DNA from: Craspedostauros australis
Taxonomy: Eukaryota > Bacillariophyta > Bacillariophyceae > Mastogloiales > Achnanthaceae
DNA length: 64,000 nucleotides
Direction of reading: 5' to 3'
Assembly: GCA_026770025.1 (NCBI GenBank)
Contig: JAMXDE010000053.1
Coordinates: forward strand, 354,119-418,118
Positions 34,168 through 43,979 of this stretch are shown here, one piece after another; position 1 is the first letter of the stretch; each line of letters begins with the position of its first letter. Under the pieces are notes generated by a model. That model did not search any database. It was not told the DNA's origin and saw nothing but the letters and a program-made list of their open reading frames with translations. Made by a program: the position numbers and the translations under genes.

Positions 34168-34996
34168 TGTTGGAAATCCGGGGTGGTATGATAGTAGAGA
34201 ACTAATCGTTTGTTAGAATCTACTTCTCTGAACTGTGTGCTCTTCATTGCTCTGAATTGCAAAGTCCAATCTCCTCCTAAGATTGCCATGGGTCCCTCTG
34301 TTGGTCTAGCAGGCATCCATCTTGCATTCATCGCAAATTCACCATGGACATGCATACACCACCGAGTACCCCATGTTCGTGCACATTAGCACGTTGTCCT
34401 CCGCTGATAGTTTCGATGCCTTAGACATCACCGAGTCGTAGGCATGACACAGATCGGCTCATTCGATCAGATCACGATCTCCCATGCGTTGCGGGAACGC
34501 ATTGGTCGGGAGCTCGTTCAGCTCCTTGATCATCAGACATCTCCGATCATCTCCGATCAACTCCGGTCGACTCCGATCGTTTCTGATTGTTTCTTCGCCG
34601 ATCACTTCACCGGCTTCCTGGAAGTTCCTCATACCAGGTTCGTTCACAGGCCATCTCACACTTCGTGATGTTGGCCTTCCTCCAGTACTCTTTTCTCATT
34701 GGTTGCGACATGGGGGCCGTAGTCGCTCGTATCGTGATGTTGGTCACGATTCCAACATCCCCGCCTCCTGCGACATACACGTGTGATTCGCATTCCTGCA
34801 TTGGAGTCATGAACGTCAAGGCATGGTTCGCATTCGGCACGTGGCGTTCTCCACCGCAAGTAACGTGCAGCTCACATTTTTCTGTGTCACAATGGTCAAA
34901 CGTGGGAGTTGCGGTAATGTAGAATATCCCGACGTTCGGCTCCTTACTCTTGGGAGGTGCGGCAATATGGTGTTTCAGAACACCCGATTCCTGACA
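34168..34996 (-). repeat. 5' LTR of element E
   Basis: Same length as 27592-28420 with one observed difference. A plus-strand frame that starts inside it (34823) and runs into element D is an accident of the junction. Confidence 0.95.
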
Positions 34997-37900
34997 CCTA
35001 CCAACGAGAAGGCCGACGACGTTGCCCTAGCCATGATCGAGGAGCCCTTCTGGTTGCCCGAGGACGACAAGTCCATGGATAGCACGGAAATGATGTGCTT
35101 CCTCACCAACGAGTTCGAACTTGATTCAACAGAGGTCAAAAATGTGACCAACCCAAGACTCGTAACAACCCAAGAAATTACGAACATCAAGAAAAACATG
35201 AGCAACGACCACGCCATGATGCCTCCCGAAGAGGAGACCACCAAAGACCTCGCCCTCACGTCCACCGACGAAGAGATGGGCGACCAAGGCAACGAAGAGC
35301 CAAATCAAGGCTCCGAGTGGACAGCGGAAGAGCGGGCGGCCCACCACCCAGGGGTGTATGGTCACTACGGACCACCAGCGGTCGCCGCCGAGCGCATCAA
35401 CCGCGAACTCTTCCCGTCCGAAGACGAGTCCACCAATGACGACGAGTTCTTCGACGAGGTCATCTACGATGAAGACCTCGTCAGCACCGAAGAAGAGTCT
35501 ACCAACGAAGTGGCGATGGTGATTGGAGCGGAAGACATCTGCAGAGAGCCTGTCTTCTCACTCTCCACCAACAAGTCTCCCATCGAGAAGACGATCGAAG
35601 CAGCAGGGCGCGCAATGTACCAAGGATGGGCATCGTGTCCACTGTGCTTCAAACAAGGGTACATCTACTCGTACTGCGTCGATTGTCCAGCCCAGCCCTT
35701 CCTCATCGATCTACCGGAAGGAACGGACGTGGTGAAACCCACAACCCACGAAGAACGCGATGAACGCCGCGCAAAGCTCGCAAAGGAGGAGTCCCTCGCA
35801 CTCGCAGTGCGATACTCATTGAGCAACGCCATGCCGGCTGACAGTGTGCGTTCCGAGCTTGCCTTGCTGTGCTTCGACACAGTGGAGGAGTACAACTCGA
35901 GAGACAGACGCACTTGCGCGGATGCTCGCACCCTCTACTTCCTCCTACGCGAAATCGGGATGATGACTCCGTTCAACGTCATGAAGTACATGCCGTTTAT
36001 CAACGAAAGGCTGGAGAAGGAGCAGTTGTCAGCCATCCACCACGGACTCATCGGGAGCCTGGCCTCGCGTGGAGCACTCCAAGTCATGTGGAAATACCAC
36101 CCAGGTCACTACGGAGTCCGCAGCCCAAATGCGTTCCCTGAATTCCCCATCTACAGCGAGAGAAACCCGCAACCAGACATGGCAATGGTGATCGGTGACA
36201 TCGACGGCGTGGAAGAACGCCGCATCACGCTCGCCCCAGACCGCCATGAGGCAAACACTTGGTTGGGCGACTCAGGTGCCTCGTGCCACCTAACCAACAA
36301 CGACGAGGGGATGACCAACGTGCGCGTGGCCGACCACTCCATCAAGATCGGCAGCGGTCGCTACATCAAGGCAACAAAGGTGGGCGACAAGCGCATGGTG
36401 GTAATGCAGAAAAACGGTACCACCGCAACCATCCTCCTCAAGCACGTGAAGTTCGTGCCCAAATTATGGGTGAACCTCCTCAGCATCAACAAAGCGCTTG
36501 AGAGCGGCTTCAACATCAGCAACCACGGTGTTGTGATGAGCCTGGAGAAGCGCGGACAACGTATTACGTTTGACCGGCTTATGGCTACCCACAGCGGGTT
36601 CGTGAGCGGCGTCAACATGATCACCGCCCCTCACCCTCACGATCAAGCCAATGTTGGCGTGTCCACCCAGACCGCGGTGGACGTCAACCAAATCCATAAA
36701 ATGTTAGGCCATGTTGACACTTACACGATCTCTCGCACAGCGGGACGATACAGTTGGAACGTCACAGGCAGATTGCATGCATGTGTGGACTGTGCCATTG
36801 GCAAACAAAGGCAGAAGGCCATGACAAAGAAACTCCAATCACGAGCGAAGGGGGTTGGTGATCGACTGTTCATTGATACATCAAGTGTCCAGACGCACAG
36901 CTACGGACAAGGAAAATATTGGCTCCTAGTCCTCGATGACTACAGTGACTACTGTTGGAGCTATTTCCTGAAGGAGAAGAGTGAGGTTGGAACAAAAATG
37001 ATTCTGTTGCTTAAATGGCTCCATGCCAATCAGCAAACACGAGTGAAAATCATCAGATGTGACAACGCAGGAGAAAATTATTCCGCGGAGAAGCAACTGC
37101 TCGTCGCAGGGTTCGGTCCAACGTTCGAGTACACTGCAGCATCTACGCCGCAACAGAACGGTCGCGTGGAAAGAAAATTCGCCACGTTGTACGGGAAAGT
37201 CCGAGCCATGCTCAATCACACACACCTGCCGAAAAATGTCCGAGGAAAATTATGGGCCGAGGCGACCAGAACCGCTACCCAACTGGAGAATATCATCGGG
37301 ACGAAAACGAGAGAACCAGCATGCGTGCTGTTCAATAACCGGATCTCAACTTACGTGGATGGGTTGCGCGTTTTCGGGGAAATAGGCATGGTGTACATCG
37401 GAGGCCGCACGGTAAAGGCGAAGCTGGATGACAGATCCAGACCAGCTATGTTCGTTGGATACGGTCAGTCACACGCGAAGGGAGTGTATCGAATGCTGAA
37501 CCTCGCAACAACTAAGATCCTAATCACGAGAGACGTGACATGGATGAATCAGTCATATGGGCAATTCAGAGGTATCGAGAATGCCAACAGATCAATATTG
37601 ATAGATCTGGAAGATGACGACTCTACATCGGGTATGAAGACTTGACACACGAGAGCAACTTGGGAGCGACGATCGGAGACCATCAAAGGTATGGAGACCG
37701 ACAACGCAGATCGCAGCAGCAGAGCCGGAGAGAAAGAAGATACAGAAGACGCTGCGCGAGGGCAAGATGACTTGCTCCCCACCCAAGGGAAAAATGAGTC
37801 GAACGATAATGACGGCGACGAATTCGGAAGGGACGATGAGGGGAGAGCAAATGAAGAGGCCAAATATGAGCCAGAGCAGACCCCTATCGCAGAACCTGTG

Positions 37901-39808
37901 CAACACGTACCAAGGATGGTGAGTGCTCTCGCAGGGTATAACAAAGAACCCATTCCAGAGGAGGAGCGAGACCTCGAATCGAGCGATGAGTCAGAACCAA
38001 ATACAGACGAAGGGTACGAAACACCCCAAGAGACTATCGCATCCCCATCGGACACAGGAGGACCCGACTTCCACGCGGACGGGTCAACATTCAACAGAGA
38101 TATCGCAGGTATGATGATAGATACACCTCACGGAATGATGAGACTCGACGATATCATCACTGCGGACCAAGCATTGAACAACGAACCAAATGAGGATGGG
38201 ATGGAACTAGCAAGCATCGCTATGCTGCTGGACCCAACCACATTTGAGGACTGCTGGGACCACGCGGACCCCAGTAAGAGAAAGAAATGGCGAGAAGCCA
38301 TCAACAAGGAATTCTACGATATGGCCAGAAGGAAAGTATGGGAAAAGATCAAGAAGGACCGGATGCGGAGAAATCGGCGGTGCGTGAAGACCAAATGGGT
38401 CTTCAAGGAAAAGAGAAACGGGGTATTCCGCGCCAGACTCGTGGCATGCGGATACTCGCAGATCGCAGGAGTCGACTTCTCAGCGCACCATGCACCGGTG
38501 ATACATGACGCAACCTACCGCATCATGCTCACCATGAAGATGATATTGAAGCTAGATAGTATCATCATCGACTTCGAGACAGCATTCCTACACGGTGACC
38601 TCGACGAGGAGATCTACATGCAATGCCCGAAAGGCATGAAGCACGAAACCGACGAATGTCTGCTGCTCAAGAAAACCATCTACGGACTCGTGCAGAGTGC
38701 CAGACAATGGAATAAGAAGCTCGTCGACATCCTATTCAAACTGGGGTTCAGGCAGAGTGAGGTAGACCCATGCCTACTGATTTGGAATCAGGAAGGGCAA
38801 CTGCTTTTAATCGGCACCTATGTGGACGATTGTCTCTGCATCGGAGAAAAGCAGGAACTGGAGAAGCTCGTGAAGGATATACGAGCGGAACGGTTCGGGG
38901 TCAAAGTGGAGGAAGATCTTGAAGACTACCTAAGCTGCAAGATCATATTCAACCATGACAAGACAAACTGTTGGGTGAACCAACCACACATCCTCAAGAA
39001 CATCATCGATACGTTCGGGAGCGATGTGCTGAAACTACAATGATACGGAACACCAGGAACACCAGGGCAGGGCATCCAAAGGAACAGCAATGCACCCAAA
39101 GTGGACGAACAGCGACACAGCCAATACCGAAGTGGAGTAGGCATGCTGCTATACCTGGTGAAACACTCTCGACCCGACATCGCCAATGCAGTGCGAGAAC
39201 TGACCAAAGTATTGGACGGACCAACAGCCTCAGCATACAAGGAGATGCTACGAGTCATGAAGTTCGTATGGGACACAAGAGAGTATGGACTGAAGATGAA
39301 ACCAAGTCCACTGACCAACGATGCATGGAAGATTGCAATATTCACCGACAGCGAATTCGCGGGTGATAAGGACAATCGCATCAGCGTAGGAGGGCACATC
39401 GTCCTACTACAAGGAGTGCCGATCATATGGAGATCAAAGGCACAACGCAGCGTAACACTCAGCTCGACAGAAGCAGAATACGTCGCACTGTCAGAAGCAG
39501 GGAAAGAAATCCGCTTCGTGACGCAACTGATGAGAGACATCGGATTAAAGATGCACAAACCCGCGGACGTTATGGTCGACAACGTTGGAGCGATCTTCAT
39601 CGCCTCAAACCCATCGACATCCGCAAGAACAAGACACATCGACATCCGACATCACTTCATACGTGAACTCGTCAAAAACGGAGAAGCCATAACCAAATTC
39701 GTGCGATCGGAAGACAACATCGCAGACGGCTTCACAAAGAACACCAAAAAGGAGATCTACGACAACCACAAGAATCACTTCATCCAACTGCGGTCTGCAA
39801 TGGATTAA
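34997..39808 (+). pseudogene. Element D Pol region with two in-frame TGA codons
   Basis: Continuation of the element D polyprotein after the E insertion. It contains an acidic spacer with Cys-x2-Cys-x9-Cys-x2-Cys (near 35637-35690) and the helical stretch shared with E. Protease Asp-Ser-Gly-Ala-Ser is near 36270. Integrase has Leu-Gly-His-Val near 36705 and Asp-Asn-Ala-Gly-Glu-Asn near 37060. RT has Lys-Trp-Val-Phe-Lys near 38395 and Tyr-Val-Asp-Asp near 38818. RNase H has Thr-Asp-Ser-Glu near 39345. TGA codons at 37643-37645 and 39041-39043 interrupt the frame without shifting it. In element E the second site is an Arg codon in the same context, so a CGA to TGA change is likely. The element is therefore inactive both from E and from these stops. 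Confidence 0.92.
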
Positions 39809-39882
39809 TGGGAGTAAGGCGAAAGGTGAGAGAGAAGGACGGTGATGATGGATGTTATGTTGTCGATGCGACAATGGAAGGG

Positions 39883-40629
39883 TGTTAGGAATTGAGGGTA
39901 CGACTTTGTCGGAATACCCGTAATTGCCGCACCTCCCAACATTGTTCGTCACAGCTTTGAATATTATTCATCACATGTTCAGAGACTATTTGTCACACCT
40001 TTGTATACCATGTCATTATGACTATGACTAAGCATACGGACGCGATTGATACCTGTATAACCGCGAGGAGGATAGCCTGTCCTCTGGTAATGTAAGGAAG
40101 ACACCCACGGCGGATCAGGAGGTCCCGATACCACGCCAACCATGGCAACCATCCAGACGACGACGTCGATCAGAACAGCATGTCCATGGACAAGTGACGC
40201 ACCTTCTTCAGAGGACAGCACATGCCTCTCCTGCGGACAAGAACATCTGCAGGTTTGGAACATCAGAAAGGATCAGAATATCCGCAGGTTTGGAACATCA
40301 CCAAAGGAGACATCGATCATGAGACGACGGTGTCATGAGAATCAACGAAGGAAACATGAGGCAGGCAAGTGCTCAGGGCTGCAGATCCCTACCATGCAAA
40401 CGTAGACAGCTACGGCAATGCAGAGACAAGGAAGCAAGAACAGAGCATGATGAATGAAGAGGGAAGCACCTAAGCGACAACAGGATGCCCCGTGTCGTTA
40501 CCGCGACAGATGCCTGTCAAGAAAACGAAATCGGAAGAGAAAGTGAGATTGTGCTCACAGTTCTAAAACGGTACAGTTTCTAACAGCAGATTAGAACTTA
40601 GTACTAACTATAACCCCGGATTTCCAACA
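39883..40629 (+). repeat. 3' LTR of element D
   Basis: Same length as the 5' LTR. It starts after GGAAGGG and ends TTCCAACA at 40629. Confidence 0.92.
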
Positions 40630-40719
40630 ATACCATTCGAACGTGTATGAGAGAATAGCGGGTGAACGATGCACATATACGTGTACATCTTGACATATAC
40701 ACGCATGTACATCTCGACA
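40630..40719 (-). repeat. Inverted fragment of a B-type LTR
   Basis: The reverse complement of the first 90 bp of the element B LTR, with several substitutions. It ends in CTCGACA at 40719 (the LTR start) and is cut at 40630 by the LTR of D. Confidence 0.8.
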
Positions 40720-41040
40720 TTCCCTGCCATCCGATTGAGAGCGAAGAGAGTGTCCGCCGAAGCCAAGCAACGGATCGGCTTGGCCATCGACATCTCGAAG
40801 CAGCTCAAGACGACGCCCTGTGATATTGTGTCCAGATGTCAGCACTGATTAGACCGGCGTAGGCAGTGGTGAGATCGTGGGCTCTGGTTTGGAGGTAATT
40901 GTTATCGTTAGTTGTCGATTAGTTGGTTTTGCTGTTGGTTGGTGAGTTTGTATTGAACTCTCGAATTATGAGATGAGGATGAGATGTTGTTCTGGACTGA
41001 TTGCAAGTTGCAGGGTCAGCAGCATCTCTCGTGTGAACGA
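40720..41040. other. Unassigned sequence right of the B-LTR scrap
   Basis: On the minus strand 40720-40845 would be the 3' end of the element owning the inverted LTR; GGCAGGGAA next to the LTR resembles a polypurine tract. Its short frame does not resemble the end of element B. The rest is GT-rich, with no gene recognised. Confidence 0.4.
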
Positions 41041-41205
41041 CCGTGATCATCATCATCATTCTGTTTGCATTCGTCGTGATGCGCCGCGTAATCGGCCGTG
41101 AGCATCATCGACATTCGGTTTGATTCTGTCGCGATCTGCCGCGTTATCGGCCATGAACATCGTCGACATTCTGTTTGTTTCGGTCGCGCTGTCCCGTGTT
41201 ATTCT
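41041..41205 (+). repeat. Three tandem copies of a 55-bp unit
   Basis: Units at 41041-41095, 41096-41150 and 41151-41205 share the pattern CC(G/A)TGA-CATC-ACATTC-GTTTG-GTCG-GCCGCGT-ATCGG, with increasing divergence in the third. Confidence 0.7.
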
Positions 41206-41366
41206 GGTCTTGGTCTTGCATTGCGACTGTACTCCGATATCGTATTCGGTGGAGTTGATATCTGTCATCCGATTCCACGGTTGATTCGGATGCATTTATC
41301 GCGTGTTTTGTGTCGTCTTTTTCGGATTCCCACACGATGGACATTGTTGAGAAAATGTGGCGCGCA

Positions 41367-42070
41367 GTTAGGATTCGTGTACTTTCGTAGACGAACCGGA
41401 GTAGGCCTTGTGGACTGCCGGCTTCAGATGAGGCCGATTAACGCAGTTCACTGGGCTTGAATGTTGTATGACTGTCAAGGCTTGTAACGATGAATAGAGT
41501 AGTAGAGTTTGTACTAATCCGAAGTTGTTATTATGAGTTAGTAGCTGTAGGCAGGATAGAGAAACGATGGTCATGTATTGGCACGGCTCTGCACTGACCC
41601 TCATGGTTCAGTGCTGAGAAGAGGCTGTACTTTCCTCCGTGTCCTTCTCCCCTGAATCGCTGGCGATGTCATGCAGTAGGTCTCGTGGCTTCAGCAGATG
41701 TTGAAGGGATGGGAGCTGTGCAGCCGGAGCCAGCAGATTGCACTTGCATCAGGATTCCATTGCTGAGGTTGAAGCAGCTTAGATTGCTCACGATGTGGCT
41801 GACATGGCCGACAAACGTCGTGACAGCAGAAGGGAATCCAAGTGAAGTCCATCTGACAGGATCTGAGGAGCATATAGTTCCCACATGCGTTGGTTGGCTT
41901 AGACGGACCGTAGCATGAGAATCGGGAACGATTCGTGACTGAAAAGAGGGGAGGGCAAGGAAGGTCTGTCCATTGTCGGGTTTGGACAATTACGCGCCAA
42001 AAGTAATTTCAAGCAACGACACGGGATACCCTAAAAAGGAAAGTAGTTGGTTCTTAGTTGAACTTCAACT
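41367..42070 (-). repeat. Solo C-family LTR, inverted
   Basis: 704-bp near-identical reverse copy of 18830-19534 flanked on both sides by CGCGC (41362-41366 and 42071-42075). No internal region is present, so it is a solo LTR left by LTR-LTR recombination after insertion. Confidence 0.9.
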
Positions 42071-42108
42071 CGCGCAGGGATATCTTCGATTCGTGGATGA
42101 TTCGATGA

Positions 42109-43377
42109 TCAATTCATCATGATCGAAGATTTGCTTCCGACACGATCGGGAAATTCCCGTGCCTTAAAATTGAGTCACTGGAATAATTCCACACGCCAGA
42201 CCTCTGCCGCGTCATCGCCCTGATCCATGGTGCGCTTTTCCATTGGCATCACTCCTTCCGCGAAAGCCTGGACCCGTTGTCGCGGGGATACAGCGTGCTG
42301 CTGTCCATCGGGGACACGGAGAAGGCGTTCATTACGGCCATGGTCTACTGCTTCTCGTACATGAACCTGGGGCTGTGTCTGGCACCGCTGGAGTCCGATG
42401 CTGGGAACTACCAAAAAGCATCCGTCCAGTTCTCCCTGCCCATGTCCATGCAGGTCCTGTTTTCCATGTTCCGTCAAGCCATCTCCAACCTCCAAGGCGA
42501 GAGCTTCAACATGACGCAGCATCCCGCGGCGCTCAACGGTGATATGATGAAGGAGCGTGAAGTTCTGGATGCCATGAAGGGATCCAGTCAGCATCGCTCA
42601 ACCTTGCGCGACATCTGCGCATTCCGGCTCATGCTGGCGTCCGTCTTCAACGACCGCAAGGCCATGGAATTCAACCTCGATGAAAGCCTGGATATTCTAT
42701 TCCACGAGCCCATGATATCTCGCGTCCACTTTCGCTCCACGTTCACTGCGATCGCGTGCCTCCTGTTGGCGCATGATAGTTCCTACAACCTGTCGCTGAC
42801 CAAACGCAGGCGATACCTTCAAACGGGACGCAAGATCGTCCAGACCTTTCAGGACAGCGTGAAGGATGGATCGGTGAATGGCTTCTCGGTCCTGATTCTG
42901 CTGAAAGCCATCGATGGTCGCATGGAGGGTCTATATCAGAAGGCCATCATCGCGGCTGGGCGCAGCGGGTTGCTGCATCTCGAAGCCATAGCCAATGAAC
43001 AGCTGGCGATATTGCTGATGACATCTTCATCGGCATGCACGGCGTACGAAACTGACGCAGAGCACGAGGCGGCCATCGAGAGGTACAAACAGAGGGCGCT
43101 GAGGCTGTATGCTGATTGGGGGGCCCACGGGAAGGTGGCGCAGCTTCGGTCTTCCGATCGCACGTTGGGGATGAAATCCACGCATCGTGCCCAGAAGGCA
43201 AGGGCGTTGAAGGCCAGAACACGCTTCGATGAAGGATCCAGCACTGCGATGATGCGGAAGATCAATTTGGGCGTTGAGATGTCAACTTCGGTGCTTGAGG
43301 ACGTTGATGCGACCGATGACGACGAAGAGACGGTGTCTCGCGAATCTAGACCTGTGCCGGTCCGTGGGTTGGCGTAG
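42109..43377 (+). pseudogene. C-terminal part of a signalling-ATPase-like protein
   Basis: The frame is open from 42109 (stop at 42106-42108) to the stop at 43375-43377; protein-like sequence begins at about 42200. No convincing ATG precedes it, and a solo LTR ends at 42070, so the 5' part is missing or in an exon elsewhere. The protein is helical, with a Gly-Asp-x-Glu-x-Ala motif near 42310 and a closing Leu-Tyr-Ala-Asp-Trp-Gly-Ala-x-Gly-Lys-Val stretch near 43105. These resemble the C-terminal tetratricopeptide-like region of large predicted ATPases (COG3899 type) and hybrid kinases. The last 60 residues are acidic and disordered. The family call is from pattern memory and could be wrong; that it was a protein-coding gene is more secure. 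Confidence 0.5.
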
Positions 43378-43979
43378 GTACTTGCATCGAAAACAAAGGG
43401 GAATTGCGTCTTCAATGTAGGTACATGAATTGGAGTTGATTACTCTGCTCCAGTCTGCATGCTTCAGCAATCGTCGGCAGAGCATTGCCCATGAAGCACT
43501 CGCCCATTTTTAGCAACAGATAGAACAGCATTTGAACAACTCTTCCGTGTGTCAGTATCAATCAGACGATGGCTGAATTGAGTCGAGTTCAAACATCTCC
43601 GAGCTGCCAGTGCCTTCTCGCACAAATCCATGGCGTGATCGATGTCGTGGCGCGAGATTTGGGAACGTACGTGCGTGCAACTGAGGTCCCATCTATCGAG
43701 GCTGTGTCCAAGACGTATCTGGCGTTGATGCGGCGGTGCTTCCACATGAAAGGGTTGGTGTTTTAAGTCGCAATAGTTCTATTGGCCAGCTGGATCGATT
43801 GGTTGGTTGGTTGATCGGTTGATCGATTGGAAACTGGCACTTGACTGCACCATGAGTTGATGGCCGTGCAGACATCTCTATGGCATTCTACATACAATAA
43901 AACTGTGAAACACAGAGTACTCGTAGCATTTCTCATCGGTATTAGGTATACTCATCATCAATGAGTCTGTGTTATGCAC
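43378..43979. other. Intergenic region, no gene recognised
   Basis: Contains a 66-codon open stretch at 43569-43766 of unknown meaning and a low-complexity GGTTGATCGATT-type run at 43785-43830. Confidence 0.5.

Larger units (their letters stand above)
27592..34996 (-). mobile_element. Element E: intact, very young Ty1/copia
   Basis: Minus-strand element with two 829-bp LTRs, a full polyprotein frame, a polypurine tract (GGAAGGG on the minus strand before 28420) and a 6-bp direct repeat CCTACC on both flanks. I found one substitution between the LTRs (28089 versus 34665). Confidence 0.95.
25604..40629 (+). mobile_element. Element D: Ty1/copia with element E nested inside
   Basis: LTRs of 747 bp at both ends (TGTTAGG...TTCCAACA), a polypurine tract GGAAGG before the 3' LTR, and coding sequence on the plus strand split by E at 27592-34996. 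The flanks differ: Gag of family C on the left, an inverted B-type LTR scrap on the right. No target duplication is seen. Confidence 0.92.

Noticed and set aside
34823..37645. Long plus-strand frame starting before element D resumes
   Set aside because: Its first 58 codons lie in the LTR of element E. The junction creates the fusion; only the part after 34996 is element D coding sequence.
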